This document shows, one piece after another, positions 6,478 through 15,909 of a stretch of 64,000 bases of DNA. Both the position numbers and the translations under genes were made by a program. Positions within the stretch are counted from its first letter, which is position 1. Each line of letters opens with the position of its first letter. Origin of the DNA: Lentzea californiensis (GTDB lineage: Bacteria; Actinomycetota; Actinomycetes; Mycobacteriales; Pseudonocardiaceae); contig NZ_JANBBE010000001.1 in the NCBI RefSeq assembly GCF_024648825.1, forward strand, positions 1,488,001-1,552,000, read 5' to 3'. Below the pieces are notes generated by a model that did no database searches, was not told where the DNA came from, and saw nothing but the letters and a program-made list of their open reading frames with translations.

Positions 6478-7844
6478 ACCTGCTGCCACGCCCGGTGTCC
6501 TATGTGGACGGTGGAAGGCTTTGCGAGTACAAGGGCTGGGAGACAGTCCTCGTCGACGGTCCTCCCGGCGGCTACCGGTTGCTCTCGTCCGACGACGGTG
6601 TGCTGATCGAGGCGAACGACGCGGCCGGCGAGATGAACGCGCTGCAGACGCTGCGGCAGCTGCTCGGCGCTCAGGCGTTCCGGGCCGCGGGGGAGAAGCC
6701 GTCGGTCATCCCCGCGTGCGAGGTCGTCGACTACCCGCGGTTCCAGTGGCGTGGCGTGATGCTGGACGTCTCGCGGCACTTCCTGCCCAAGCGGGAGGTG
6801 CTGCGGTACGTCGAGCTGCTGTCGGTGCACAAGCTCAACGTCCTGCACCTGCACCTCACCGACGACCAGGGCTGGCGCTTCGAGGTGAAGCGCTACCCGA
6901 AGCTCACCGAGGTGGGGTCGTGGCGGGAGGACTCGCGGTTCGGCGACCGGCGTTCCGCGGGCATGAAAGGCCGTCCGCACGGCGGTTTCTACACGCAGGA
7001 GGACCTGCGTGAGATCGTCGAGTACGCACGGGCGCGGCACGTCACGGTGATCCCGGAGATCGACATCCCCGGTCACTCGCAGGCGGCGATCGCGGCCTAT
7101 CCGGAGCTGGGCGTGCACGGCGGCGGCGTCTGGACCGACTGGGGCGTCAACGAACGCGTGCTCAACACGGACGAGTCCACAGTGGACTTCTACCGGAACG
7201 TGTTCGACGAGCTGATGGACGTCTTCCCGGCGGAGGTCATCGGGCTCGGCGGCGACGAGGCGCCCGGTCACGAGGACGGCGTGCTGGTCCGGGCCGTCGC
7301 GGAGCACGTCGTGAGCAAGGGCCGGCGGCCGTACGGGTGGGACGAGGTCCTGGACGCCCGTCCGCTGCCTGCCGGCACGGTCGTCGCGTCGTGGCGCGGC
7401 GTCGAGGGCGGCATCACGGCGCTGGGCGAGGGCCACGACGTGGTCATGTGCCCTGAGCAGCACGTCTACCTGGACTACCGGCAGTCGGACTCGCCGGACG
7501 AACCGATTCCGGTGGGAACGGTGACGACGCTGGAGGACGTCTACGCGTGGGAGCCGGTGCCCGTTGGCCTCACGGGTGATGAGCCCGGACGGCTGCTGGG
7601 CGCGCAGGCGAACATCTGGACCGAGCACCTCGACTCGGCCCGGCGGGTGGACTACGCGGCGTTCCCGAGGCTGGCCGCGTTCGCCGAGGTCGTGTGGTCC
7701 CCGGCGGAGAAGGATCCCGGTTTCGTGCGGCGGCTGCAGGAGCACCACCTCCCCAGGCTCGACGCCCTGGGGGTGGAGTACCGGCCCCTCAACGGTCCCC
7801 ACCCCTGGCAACGGCTACCCGGCGTGCCCGGTTTCCCACGGTGA
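6474..7844 (+). CDS. Beta-N-acetylhexosaminidase, GH20, cytoplasmic
   Basis: A 456-residue glycoside hydrolase family 20 enzyme that removes terminal N-acetylglucosamine or N-acetylgalactosamine from oligosaccharides by substrate-assisted catalysis. The barrel motifs are clear: GVMLDVSRHFLPKREVLRYV, LHLHLTDDQGWRFEVKRYP, the VIPEIDIPGHSQAA stretch and GLGGDEAP with the catalytic Asp261-Glu262 pair. ATG 6474 overlaps the permease TGA (ATGA). There is no signal peptide, so it probably acts on imported chitooligosaccharides inside the cell, matching its place as the last gene of the importer operon. Its stop codon directly abuts the stop of the convergent PspC gene (TGATCA). Confidence 0.92.
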   Translation: MNLLPRPVSYVDGGRLCEYKGWETVLVDGPPGGYRLLSSDDGVLIEANDAAGEMNALQTLRQLLGAQAFRAAGEKPSVIPACEVVDYPRFQWRGVMLDVSRHFLPKREVLRYVELLSVHKLNVLHLHLTDDQGWRFEVKRYPKLTEVGSWREDSRFGDRRSAGMKGRPHGGFYTQEDLREIVEYARARHVTVIPEIDIPGHSQAAIAAYPELGVHGGGVWTDWGVNERVLNTDESTVDFYRNVFDELMDVFPAEVIGLGGDEAPGHEDGVLVRAVAEHVVSKGRRPYGWDEVLDARPLPAGTVVASWRGVEGGITALGEGHDVVMCPEQHVYLDYRQSDSPDEPIPVGTVTTLEDVYAWEPVPVGLTGDEPGRLLGAQANIWTEHLDSARRVDYAAFPRLAAFAEVVWSPAEKDPGFVRRLQEHHLPRLDALGVEYRPLNGPHPWQRLPGVPGFPR

Positions 7845-8075
7845 TCAAATCGCAGCATCTTCCTCGGGCATGAGGATCCAGGCGGCGACGTACAGGAGGG
7901 CTCCGGTGCCGAACCCGAGCAGCGTCGCCGCCACGAGGATGATCCGCAGGATCGCGGCGTCCACACCGATCATCTTGGCGGCGCCGCCGCAGACGCCGGC
8001 GAGCATCTTGTCGCTGCGACTCCTGCGGAGCTTCTTGACCTGGGCTGTCGCGTCGTTGAGCACGTTGTTCGTCAT
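7845..8075 (-). CDS. PspC-domain small membrane protein
   Basis: A 76-residue protein starting at ATG 8075. The motif LRRSRSDKMLAGVCGGAAKM followed by IRIILVAATLLGFGTGALLY-like hydrophobic residues is the PspC domain, named from the phage-shock response. One membrane segment is seen, followed by the short tail WILMPEEDAAI. Stand-alone PspC proteins are common in actinobacteria and are thought to act in envelope stress. An in-frame upstream start at 8120 would add 15 residues without a better ribosome site. Confidence 0.85.
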   Translation of the reverse strand: MTNNVLNDATAQVKKLRRSRSDKMLAGVCGGAAKMIGVDAAILRIILVAATLLGFGTGALLYVAAWILMPEEDAAI

Positions 8076-8159
8076 GCACCAAGATTCGCCGGTTTCGGGC
8101 TCCGGCACATCGGTGACCACCCCGAATCCGACCCTGATCCGGGGTGGCGATCCCAGGGT

Positions 8160-8543
8160 TCAGTCGAGGCAGAACTCGTTGCCCTCGACGTCCTGCATGA
8201 CGATGCAGGACTCGTTCTCCTCGTCGGCCTCCATCACGCGCACCAGCACCGCGCCCAGTGGTTCCAGCCGTGCGCGCTCGGCCTGGAGCGCGGCGAGGCG
8301 TTCCGCGCCGACGAGGCCGGTGCCGGCTCGCACGCAGACGTGCACCCGGTTCTTCACGACCTTGCCCTCGGGAACGCGCTGGAAGAAGAACCGCGGGCCC
8401 TCACCCGTCGGGTCGGCGACCGCGGACCACGAACCGTCGCTCTCCGGCGGCGGGTCGTACCCGAGCACCTGGCTCCAGAACTCCGCGACGCGAACGGGTT
8501 CCGCGCAGTCGAACGTGATCTGGACTTTCTTGATCGACCCCAT
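8160..8543 (-). CDS. VOC-family (glyoxalase/bleomycin-resistance fold) protein
   Basis: A 127-residue single-domain protein. The N-terminal beta-alpha-beta unit (KVQITFDCAEPVRVAEFWSQ, then VLGYD) and the C-terminal DVEGNEFCLD are typical of the vicinal oxygen chelate superfamily. Metal ligand candidates are His in NRVHVCVRAG and Glu in GNEFCLD. The substrate cannot be inferred: members include glyoxalases, dioxygenases and antibiotic-binding proteins. It is transcribed divergently from the moxR gene at 8573, so the 29-base gap must hold one or both promoters. Confidence 0.82.
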   Translation of the reverse strand: MGSIKKVQITFDCAEPVRVAEFWSQVLGYDPPPESDGSWSAVADPTGEGPRFFFQRVPEGKVVKNRVHVCVRAGTGLVGAERLAALQAERARLEPLGAVLVRVMEADEENESCIVMQDVEGNEFCLD

Positions 8544-8572
8544 CCGTCCAGGTTAGTCGTACCCTGAGGCCC

Positions 8573-9403
8573 ATGCAGTCCCCTGAGGAACTGGCGTCAG
8601 CGCTCGACGCCGCGGGGTACCTGCCGGACGGCGGGATCGCCACGGCGGCGTTCCTCGCGGTCCGGATGGGGCGGCCGCTGTTCCTCGAAGGCGAACCCGG
8701 CACCGGCAAGACCTCGCTCGCGCTCGCGCTGGCCAAGTCGATGGACGTGCCGCTGATCCGCCTGCAGTGCCACGAGGGCATCGACGCCACGCAGGCCTTG
8801 TACGACTGGGACTACCCGCGTCAGCTCATGCACCTGCGGGTGCTGGAGACGCGCGGCGAGGTGGACGAGGCGTCCCTCTACACGCGACGGTTCCTGCTGG
8901 CCAGACCACTGCTGCAGGCGTTGGAGAGCGCACCTTGCGTGCTGCTCGTCGACGAGATCGACCGGGCGGACGACGAGTTCGAGGCGTTCCTGCTGGAGGT
9001 GCTGTCCGAGAACGCGGTCAGCATCCCCGAGTTCGGCGAGATCAGGGCGACGACGCCCCCGCTGACGGTGCTGACCTCGAACCGGACCCGCGAGGTGCAC
9101 GACGCGTTGAAGCGCCGCTGCCTCTACCACTGGCTGGAGCACCCGGCCCTGGAGCGCGAGGTCGCGATCCTGCGCCGCACCCTGCCCGGTCTCGACGAAC
9201 GGCTCGCGGTCCGGGTCGCGGAGGCCGTGCAGAAGATGCGGGGCCTCGACCTGCTGAAGCCGCCGGGTGTCGCGGAGTCGCTGGACTGGGCACGGGCGTT
9301 GCAGGCGCTGGGCCGCGCGGAGCCGGACACGACGACTCTCGGGGCGGTCCTGAAGTACCGGGAGGACGCGGAACGCGTGATCGGGAGCACAATCGTGGGG
9401 TGA
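8573..9403 (+). CDS. MoxR-type AAA+ ATPase (CoxD-like)
   Basis: A 276-residue AAA+ protein. Walker A is GEPGTGKTSLA, Walker B is VLLVDEIDRAD, and the sensor-1 region is LTVLTSNRTREVHDALKRRC. MoxR ATPases act with von Willebrand-domain partners in maturation of metalloenzymes. In CO-dehydrogenase clusters the equivalent CoxD promotes assembly of the molybdenum active site. Here it heads a tightly packed operon and its stop overlaps the CoxE-like VWA gene by 4 bases. Confidence 0.9.
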   Translation: MQSPEELASALDAAGYLPDGGIATAAFLAVRMGRPLFLEGEPGTGKTSLALALAKSMDVPLIRLQCHEGIDATQALYDWDYPRQLMHLRVLETRGEVDEASLYTRRFLLARPLLQALESAPCVLLVDEIDRADDEFEAFLLEVLSENAVSIPEFGEIRATTPPLTVLTSNRTREVHDALKRRCLYHWLEHPALEREVAILRRTLPGLDERLAVRVAEAVQKMRGLDLLKPPGVAESLDWARALQALGRAEPDTTTLGAVLKYREDAERVIGSTIVG

Positions 9404-10374
9404 CGGAAGCCTGCGTCGGGTTCACGAGCGTCCTGCGGGGCGCCGGACTCCAGTGCGGGCCCGACCGCGTCCAGGCGTTCCTGCGGGCCACCGAGCACGT
9501 CGACCTCTACTGGGCCGGGCGCCTCACGCTGTGCGCCGACCCGGACGACCTGCCGCGCTACGACGCCGCGTACCGGGCGTACTTCGGCGGCACCCCGCCC
9601 CGTCCGCGCACGACGGTCGAGCTCGACTCGATGACCGTCGGCGTGGCCGCGTCCGACGTGGAAGTGTTGAAGCACAAGGACATCTCCGAGTTCAACGCGG
9701 CCCCGCTGATCGCCCGGCTGAACCCGCTCCCGCCGCGCAGGCGGTCGCGACGCCTGCGCAAGGCCCGTCGCGGCCGGATGGACCTGGCCCGCACGGTGCG
9801 CGCGATGATCGAGACCGGCGGTGAGATCGCCCTGCCGCGCCACCGCAAGCGGGGCTCGAAGCCACGCCGGCTGGTGCTGCTGATCGACGTCTCCGGCTCG
9901 ATGGCCGCCTACTCGGACGCGCTGCTGAGGTTCGCGCACGTCATCGCGCACGCGATGCCCGTCGAGGCCCGCACGATCGGCACCCGGCTCACGCGCGTGA
10001 CCCGCCAGCTCCGGGAACGCGACCCGGAACGGGCTCTGCGGGCCGCCGGCCGCGCGATCCCCGACTACGAGGGCGGCACCCGGCTCGGCGACGCGCTGCG
10101 GCGGTTCAACCAGCAGTGGCGGCAGCGGGGTGCGGTGGTCGTGCTGTTCAGCGACGGCTGGGAACGCGGTGACCCGAGCCTGCTGGCGAGCGAGATGGCG
10201 AGGCTGAGGCGCGTGAGCCACAAGGTCATCTGGGCCAACCCGCACGCGGGCAAGCCCGGCTACCGGCCCGTCCAGCAGGGTGTGCTGGCGGCGCTCCCGC
10301 ACGTCGACACGATGGTCGCAGGCCACAGCGTGCACGCGTTGGAAGAACTGCTGAAGGAGGTGCGCCGTGCGTGA
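9400..10374 (+). CDS. VWA-domain protein, CoxE-like
   Basis: A 324-residue protein beginning at GTG 9400, overlapping the moxR stop (GTGA). The C-terminal half is a von Willebrand A domain with the metal-ion-dependent adhesion motif LVLLIDVSGSMAAYSD and a later VVVLFSDGWERGDP. The region is Arg-rich before the domain (PPRRRSRRLRKARRGR). CoxE pairs with CoxD ATPases during active-site maturation of CoxL-type enzymes. The next gene starts 8 bases before its end. Confidence 0.87.
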   Translation: MTEACVGFTSVLRGAGLQCGPDRVQAFLRATEHVDLYWAGRLTLCADPDDLPRYDAAYRAYFGGTPPRPRTTVELDSMTVGVAASDVEVLKHKDISEFNAAPLIARLNPLPPRRRSRRLRKARRGRMDLARTVRAMIETGGEIALPRHRKRGSKPRRLVLLIDVSGSMAAYSDALLRFAHVIAHAMPVEARTIGTRLTRVTRQLRERDPERALRAAGRAIPDYEGGTRLGDALRRFNQQWRQRGAVVVLFSDGWERGDPSLLASEMARLRRVSHKVIWANPHAGKPGYRPVQQGVLAALPHVDTMVAGHSVHALEELLKEVRRA

Positions 10375-11458
10375 TGTCCTCTACGACCTCGCCGAGCGGG
10401 TGGCGAACGGTGAGACGGTCGGGGTCGGCACGGTGGTCGCGACCTTCAGTTCGGCGCCCCGGCCGGCGGGTGCGGCGATGCTCGTGACGCAGGACGGCGA
10501 GGCGGTCGGCAGCGTGTCCGGCGGGTGCGTCGAGGGCGCTGTCTACGAACTGGCGCAATCGTTGGACACCCCGGTTCTGCAGCGGTTCGGAGTCAGCGAC
10601 GACGACGCGTTCGCTGTCGGGCTGACCTGCGGCGGGATCATCGACATCTACGTCGAGAAGATCGACGCCAGCACGTTTCCCCAGCTCGGTGAGGTGGTGG
10701 AGACGGTCCGTGCGGAGGAACCTGTCGCCGTCGCTACGGTGATCGAGCACCCGGACGGCATCGGCCGGCGCATGGTCATCTGGCCGGACCGCCGTGACGG
10801 CAGTCTTGGCAGCGCACGGATCGATGACGCCGTCGCGGACGACGCGCGCGGGATGCTCGCTTCAGGACGGAGCGGCGTGCTGCAGTACGGGCCGGACGGT
10901 CAGCGGCGTGGCGAGGGCATGAGCGTCTTCGTGAACTCGTTCGAGCCGCCGCCGCGCATGCTCGTGTTCGGAGCGATCGACTTCGCGGCCGCGATGGCCC
11001 GCCTCGGCGCGTTCCTCGGCTACCGCGTCACCGTCTGCGATGCGCGACCGGTCTTCGCGACGCGCAGCCGGTTCCCCGAGGCGGACGAGGTCGTCGTCGC
11101 CTGGCCGCACAGGTACTTGCAGGCCGAAGCGTCCAAGCTCGACGAACGCACGGTCATCGCGGTCCTGACCCATGATCCGAAGTTCGACGTGCCGCTGCTG
11201 GAGGTCGCGTTGCGGCTCAAGGTCGGCTACGTGGGAGCGATGGGATCCCGCCGCACGCACGAAGACCGGTTGCAACGGTTGCGGGAAGCAGGTCTGACCG
11301 AGGGTGAACTAGAGGCTTTGGCCTCGCCGATAGGCCTGGACCTGGGGGCGCGGACGCCGGAGGAGACGGCGGTGTCGATCGCCGCGGAGATCATTTCCTT
11401 GCGGTGGAAGGGAAGCGGGCGGCGTCTCGTCGATCTTGGTGAACCGATTCATCACTGA
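10367..11458 (+). CDS. XdhC/CoxI family molybdenum-enzyme maturation protein
   Basis: A 363-residue protein starting at GTG 10367 just after an AAGGAGGTG ribosome site. The N-terminal XdhC domain shows SVSGGCVEGAVYE and LTCGGIIDIYVE. The C-terminal Rossmann-like domain includes MLVFGAIDFAAAMARLGAFL and YVGAMGSRRTHEDRLQRL. XdhC proteins bind molybdenum cofactor, aid its sulfuration and hand it to xanthine-dehydrogenase-family enzymes. Its place between coxE and coxS supports this role for the enzyme encoded next. Confidence 0.9.
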   Translation: MRDVLYDLAERVANGETVGVGTVVATFSSAPRPAGAAMLVTQDGEAVGSVSGGCVEGAVYELAQSLDTPVLQRFGVSDDDAFAVGLTCGGIIDIYVEKIDASTFPQLGEVVETVRAEEPVAVATVIEHPDGIGRRMVIWPDRRDGSLGSARIDDAVADDARGMLASGRSGVLQYGPDGQRRGEGMSVFVNSFEPPPRMLVFGAIDFAAAMARLGAFLGYRVTVCDARPVFATRSRFPEADEVVVAWPHRYLQAEASKLDERTVIAVLTHDPKFDVPLLEVALRLKVGYVGAMGSRRTHEDRLQRLREAGLTEGELEALASPIGLDLGARTPEETAVSIAAEIISLRWKGSGRRLVDLGEPIHH

Positions 11459-11538
11459 TCGGGTTGTTGAACCCGCAAACAGGGAGCAAGCTGGAGTGAC
11501 CCTCGTCACTCAAGGCCCACCACCCCTGGGAGGGGTCA

Positions 11539-12072
11539 ATGCACATCTCGGTCAACGTCGACGGAGTGACATACGCCGACGAGGTCGAACCCCGCCTCCT
11601 GCTCGTGCACTACCTACGGGAGCGATTGAGCAAGACCGGCACCGTGGTCGGTTGCGACACCGGCAACTGCGGCGCCTGCACCGTCCACCTCGACGGCCAC
11701 AGCGTGAAGTCGTGCCAGATGCTCGCCGTGCAGGCGAACGGGCACGAGGTCACCACGATCGAAGGCCTCGCTCGCGACGGCAAGCTGCATCCGGTGCAGG
11801 AGGCTTTCCACTCGAACCACGCCTTGCAGTGCGGGTTCTGCACTCCCGGCATGATCATGCAGGCCATCGACCTGCTCGCCGACGAGTCCGATCCCGACGA
11901 CGAGACCGTGCGCAAAGGCCTGGAGGGCAACCTCTGCCGCTGCACGGGTTACCAGAACATCGTGCGCGCGGTGCAGGACGCGGCGCAGCGGATGAAACCG
12001 GGCGCCGGGCCCAAGCAGGAACAGCACAGCGACGAGCACATCAGCTCCAAGCAGCCGGTAGGTGGCGAATGA
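11539..12072 (+). CDS. coxS: 2Fe-2S small subunit of a CO-dehydrogenase-like molybdenum hydroxylase (CoxS)
   Basis: A 177-residue iron-sulfur subunit with a strong GGGAGGGG ribosome site before ATG 11539. The plant-type cluster motif is [18 protein letters not shown] then VKSC. The second cluster motif is CGFCTPGM with CRCTGYQNI. It passes electrons from the molybdenum site of the large subunit to FAD in the medium subunit. The last 25 residues are a hydrophilic, Gln/His-rich tail not needed by the core family. Its TGA overlaps the large-subunit ATG. Confidence 0.94.
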   Translation: MHISVNVDGVTYADEVEPRLLLVHYLRERLSKTGTVVGCDTGNCGACTVHLDGHSVKSCQMLAVQANGHEVTTIEGLARDGKLHPVQEAFHSNHALQCGFCTPGMIMQAIDLLADESDPDDETVRKGLEGNLCRCTGYQNIVRAVQDAAQRMKPGAGPKQEQHSDEHISSKQPVGGE

Positions 12073-14495
12073 CCGCCACAGCGGAACCGGAGATCGGCAA
12101 GGCACGGCTCCGCAAGGAGGACGCGCGGCTGATCACCGGCCAGACCACGTGGACCGACAACCTCCAGCTGCACGGCATGCTGCACATGGCCGTCCTGCGC
12201 AGTCCCGTCGCCCACGCCCGCATCACCGGCATCGACGTCAGCCGCGCGACCTCGATGCCCGGTGTGGCCGTGGTGCTGACCGGTGAGGACTTCGCCGCCG
12301 AGCAGGGTTCTCTGCCGTGCGCCTGGCCGATCACCGAGGACATGAAGTCGCCGCCCGCACCCGCCATGGCCGTCGCCCAGGTCAACTTCGCCGGTGAGGC
12401 CGTCGCCCTCGTGATCGCCGACAGCGCCTATCACGCCGCGGACGCGCTGGAGGCGATCGACATCGACTACGACGAGCTGCCGGTCGTGCTCGACATGGAA
12501 GAAGCCCTGCGGGACAACGACCTCGTGCACCCGGACCTCGGCACGAACAAGTGCGCGACGTGGATCTTCGACTCCGCCGAGGCCGGTGTCGGGACGAACG
12601 TCGAGGACGAGATCGCGTCCGCCGAGGTCGTGATCGAGCGGACGTTCAAGCAGCAGCGGCTGATCCCGGCGTTCATGGAACCCCGGTCGGTCGTCGTGGA
12701 CACGACCGCGGGCATGTTCACCGTCTGGTCGGCGACGCAGATCCCGCACATCCTGCGCTGGATGCTGTCCGCCGTCACGGGCATCTCCGAGCACAAGCTC
12801 CGCGTGATCGCGCCGGACGTCGGCGGCGGGTTCGGCGGCAAGCTCCAGGTCACCCCGGAAGAACTGCTGTGCCTGCTGGTCGCGCGCCGCATGGGCCGTC
12901 CGGTGAAGTGGACGGAGTCGCGCACCGAGTCGATGCTCTCCGCGCACCACGGCCGCGACCAGGTCCAGAAGATCACGCTGTCCGCCCGCCGCGACGGCAC
13001 CGTGACCGGCCTCAAGGTCGAGCTGCTCGCCGACATGGGCGCCTACCTGCGCCTGGTCACGCCGGGCGTGCCGATCCTGGGCGCCTTCATGTTCAACTCG
13101 ATCTACAAGTTCGCCGCCTACCGGTTCGTCTGCACCAACGTCTTCACGAACAAGGTGCCCACGGACGCCTACCGCGGCGCCGGACGGCCCGAGGCCACCT
13201 TCGCGATCGAGCGGATGATGGACGAGCTCGCGGTCGAGCTCGGCGTGGAGCCGATGAAGATCCGCGAGATGAACTGGATCAGGCACGAGGAGTTCCCGTT
13301 CGACACGGTCGCCGGCCTGACCTACGACTCCGGCAACTACGAGGCCGCGACGGCCCGCGCGATGGAGCTGTTCGGGTACGAGGAGATGCGCGAGGAGCAG
13401 GCGAGGCGCCGTTCTTCCGGTGACGTGGTCCAGCTCGGCATCGGGATCTCCACCTACACCGAGATGTGCGGCCTCGCGCCGTCGCGGGTGCTGGGCGCTT
13501 TGCGTTATGCCGCAGGCGGCTGGGAGACCGCGTCGATCCGCATGCTGCCCACCGGCAAGGTCGAGGTGATCACGGGAACCTCGCCGCACGGGCAGGGCCA
13601 CGAGACGGTCTGGTCGCAGATCGTCGCCGACAAGCTCGGCGTGCCGTTCGACGACGTCGAGGTGCTGCACGGCGACACGGCGACGTCGCACAAGGGCATG
13701 GACAGCTACGGGTCGCGTTCGCTGGCTGTCGGTGGCACGGCGCTGGTGTACGCGGCGGACAAGGTCCTGGCCAAGGCGCGGACGCTGGCCGCGCACATGA
13801 TGGAGTGCGACGAGGTGGACGTGGAGTTCGCCTCCGGCTCGTTCTCCGTCCGAGGCACGTCGACGGTCCGTTCGCTGGGTGACGTGGTGCTGGCCGCGCA
13901 CGTCGCGCACGACCTGCCCGAGGGCATGGAACCCGGCATGGACGCCGACGCCACGTTCGACCCGGACAACTTCTCGTTCCCGCACGGAACCCATTTGTGC
14001 GCAACGGAAGTCGACACCGAGACGGGCATGGTGCGCATCAGCCGGTACGTGGCGGTGGACGACGTCGGCACGGTCATGAACCCGTTGATCGTCGACGGTC
14101 AGGTGCACGGCGGGCTCGCGCAGGGCATCGCGCAGGCGCTGTACGAAGAGGCCACGCACGACGAGATGGGCACGCTGACGTCGGCGACGCTCGCCGACTA
14201 CCTGGTGCCTTGCGCGGCGGACCTGCCAGCGTTTCTCACGGATCGCACGACGACACCGGCGACCTCCAACCCGTTGGGCGCCAAGGGAGTCGGTGAAGCC
14301 GGCACGATCGCCTCGACTCCTGCCGTGGTGAACAGCGTGCTGGACGCCCTGCGGCACCTGGGCGTCCGCGACATCGAGATGCCGATGTCGCCGGAGCGGG
14401 TGTGGACCGCTTTGCAGGGCCGTCCGGATCCCGGCTCGGGTGACGTGACCGCGGGTGGGCTCGGCTCGATCGACGCGCAGGGAGGACAGTCGTGA
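12069..14495 (+). CDS. Molybdopterin-binding large subunit, form II CoxL-like hydroxylase
   Basis: An 808-residue large subunit that should bind molybdopterin cytosine dinucleotide and hydroxylate its substrate with water-derived oxygen. N-terminal [19 protein letters not shown] and central [11 protein letters not shown] are typical of the family. The active-site loop reads AYRGAGR (residues 367-373), not the AYRCSFR of true (form I) CO dehydrogenases, so the copper-binding Cys is missing. The catalytic Glu is E743 in GAKGVGEAG. The substrate is therefore probably an aldehyde, purine or other heterocycle rather than CO. ATG 12069 overlaps the coxS stop. The gene order is S-L-M rather than the classical M-S-L. 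Confidence 0.92.
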   Translation: MTATAEPEIGKARLRKEDARLITGQTTWTDNLQLHGMLHMAVLRSPVAHARITGIDVSRATSMPGVAVVLTGEDFAAEQGSLPCAWPITEDMKSPPAPAMAVAQVNFAGEAVALVIADSAYHAADALEAIDIDYDELPVVLDMEEALRDNDLVHPDLGTNKCATWIFDSAEAGVGTNVEDEIASAEVVIERTFKQQRLIPAFMEPRSVVVDTTAGMFTVWSATQIPHILRWMLSAVTGISEHKLRVIAPDVGGGFGGKLQVTPEELLCLLVARRMGRPVKWTESRTESMLSAHHGRDQVQKITLSARRDGTVTGLKVELLADMGAYLRLVTPGVPILGAFMFNSIYKFAAYRFVCTNVFTNKVPTDAYRGAGRPEATFAIERMMDELAVELGVEPMKIREMNWIRHEEFPFDTVAGLTYDSGNYEAATARAMELFGYEEMREEQARRRSSGDVVQLGIGISTYTEMCGLAPSRVLGALRYAAGGWETASIRMLPTGKVEVITGTSPHGQGHETVWSQIVADKLGVPFDDVEVLHGDTATSHKGMDSYGSRSLAVGGTALVYAADKVLAKARTLAAHMMECDEVDVEFASGSFSVRGTSTVRSLGDVVLAAHVAHDLPEGMEPGMDADATFDPDNFSFPHGTHLCATEVDTETGMVRISRYVAVDDVGTVMNPLIVDGQVHGGLAQGIAQALYEEATHDEMGTLTSATLADYLVPCAADLPAFLTDRTTTPATSNPLGAKGVGEAGTIASTPAVVNSVLDALRHLGVRDIEMPMSPERVWTALQGRPDPGSGDVTAGGLGSIDAQGGQS

Positions 14496-15316
14496 TCCCG
14501 GCGGAGTTCAAGTACATGTTCCCGTCCACTGTGGACGAAGCCGTGCGGATGCTCGCCGAGGAGGGTGAGGACGCCAAGGTCATCGCGGGCGGGCAGTCGC
14601 TCGTGCCGGTGCTGCGCATGCGGCTGGCGGCGCCCACGGCGTTGATCGACATCGGTGGCCTGACCGAGCTGACGGGCGTGCGCGACGACGGCGACTCGCT
14701 GCTCATCGGTGCCATGACCACGCACTACGAGGTGCAGCGCGATCATCTGGTCCAGGACCACGCATTGTTGTTGAGGCTGGTCACGGACACGATCGCGGAC
14801 CCGCAGATCCGGCACCGCGGCACGTTCGGCGGCTCGCTGTGCCACGCGGACCCGGCCGGCGACCTGCTGGCGCCGGTGCTCGCCCTGGACGCCGTGATGA
14901 TCATCGCTGGGCCTTCGGGCCGTCGTGAGGTACCCGCGGCGGAGTTCTTCGTCGACTACTTCACGACTGCGCTGGCGCCGGACGAGATCCTGCTCGACGT
15001 CCGCGTGCCGAAATACACGGGCTGGGGCGCGCACTACGAGAAGCTCAACAGGGTCGCGCAGGCCTGGTCGATCGTTGCGGTCGCGGCGGCCGTGCAGGTG
15101 CGTGACGGCGCTATTTCCGCTGCTCGGGTGGGTCTCACCAACGTGGGGTCCGGGCCGTTGCGCGCTACCGAGGTCGAGGCGGCGCTGGTCGGGCAGCAGG
15201 CTTCCGCCGAGGCGATCTCCGAGGCGGCCCTGCGCGCGTCCTCGGGTGACGGTTACAAGGACAACCTGGCTCGGGTGCTCACCGGCCGTGCGCTGACGGC
15301 GGCGGTCGCGGGATGA
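14492..15316 (+). CDS. coxM: FAD-binding medium subunit (CoxM-like)
   Basis: A 274-residue flavoprotein subunit. FAD contacts are seen in VIAGGQSLVPVLRMRLAAP and in RGTFGGSLCHADPAGDL. The C-terminal CO-dehydrogenase flavoprotein domain follows (VGLTNVGSGPLRATEVEAAL). It takes electrons from the 2Fe-2S subunit and passes them to an external acceptor. GTG 14492 overlaps the large-subunit TGA by 4 bases, and its own stop overlaps coxG. Confidence 0.93.
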   Translation: MIPAEFKYMFPSTVDEAVRMLAEEGEDAKVIAGGQSLVPVLRMRLAAPTALIDIGGLTELTGVRDDGDSLLIGAMTTHYEVQRDHLVQDHALLLRLVTDTIADPQIRHRGTFGGSLCHADPAGDLLAPVLALDAVMIIAGPSGRREVPAAEFFVDYFTTALAPDEILLDVRVPKYTGWGAHYEKLNRVAQAWSIVAVAAAVQVRDGAISAARVGLTNVGSGPLRATEVEAALVGQQASAEAISEAALRASSGDGYKDNLARVLTGRALTAAVAG

Positions 15317-15909
15317 AGTTGACGCACTCGTTCACGTCGCCGGCGCCCGCCGAGGAGGTGTGGGACGCGCTGATCGACCCCGGGCGGGTGGCGCCGTGCC
15401 TGCCCGGCGCCACCCTGACCTCGGTGGACGGCAAGACGTTCAGCGGGGAGGTGAAGGTGAAGCTCGGCCCGGTGCAGCTGCTGTACCGGGGGAGCGGCGA
15501 GTTCGTCGAGATCGACCCGGTGCTGCGCCGTGCCGTCATGAAAGCAGCGGGCAAGGACACCCGCGGCAACGGCACGGCATCGGCGGTGGTGACCTTCGTG
15601 GTCGGGGACACGGTCGAGGTCGAGACCGATCTGGCGATCACGGGCCGTCCGGCCCAACTCGGTCGCGGCCTGATCGCCGAGGTCAGCGGCCGGCTCGTCG
15701 ACCAGTTCGCGGAATGCCTGGCGAGCACGCTGGGATCCGTGGATCCTGACGAGGTGGCGCAACACCAGCATCTCCGAGTGGTCCCGGACGAGCCGATCGA
15801 TCTGATCGACACGGCAGGCGTTCCGGTGTTGAAGCGCGTGCTGCCCATCGCGGCGGCAGCGCTGGCGGTCGTGCTGTTAGTGGTCCTGCGACGCAGGCGG
15901 CAGCGCTGA
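15313..15909 (+). CDS. coxG: CoxG-like SRPBCC protein with C-terminal membrane anchor
   Basis: A 198-residue protein. The N-terminal 145 residues fit the CoxG/START-like fold (MKLTHSFTSPAPAEEVWDAL, ending VSGRLVDQFAECLASTL). A final hydrophobic segment (VLPIAAAALAVVLLVVL) followed by RRRRQR anchors it to the membrane with the tail inside. CoxG recruits CO dehydrogenase to the cytoplasmic membrane in Afipia carboxidovorans; a similar docking role is inferred. One leucine near the end (15877-15879) uses TTA, a codon that is rare in high-GC actinomycetes and often under bldA control. Confidence 0.9.
   Translation: MKLTHSFTSPAPAEEVWDALIDPGRVAPCLPGATLTSVDGKTFSGEVKVKLGPVQLLYRGSGEFVEIDPVLRRAVMKAAGKDTRGNGTASAVVTFVVGDTVEVETDLAITGRPAQLGRGLIAEVSGRLVDQFAECLASTLGSVDPDEVAQHQHLRVVPDEPIDLIDTAGVPVLKRVLPIAAAALAVVLLVVLRRRRQR

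Noticed and set aside
5832-7811. Long 659-residue open frame antisense to the permease and hexosaminidase genes
   Set aside because: Its composition (Arg, Asp, His, Val) is the mirror of high-GC coding DNA on the other strand, where clear domains exist.
11949-14357. 802-residue open frame antisense to coxL
   Set aside because: Shadow of the coxL codon bias; no domain or ribosome site, and coxL is an obvious gene.
12069-14495. True aerobic CO dehydrogenase
   Set aside because: The active-site loop is AYRGAGR; the Cys of form I enzymes is absent.
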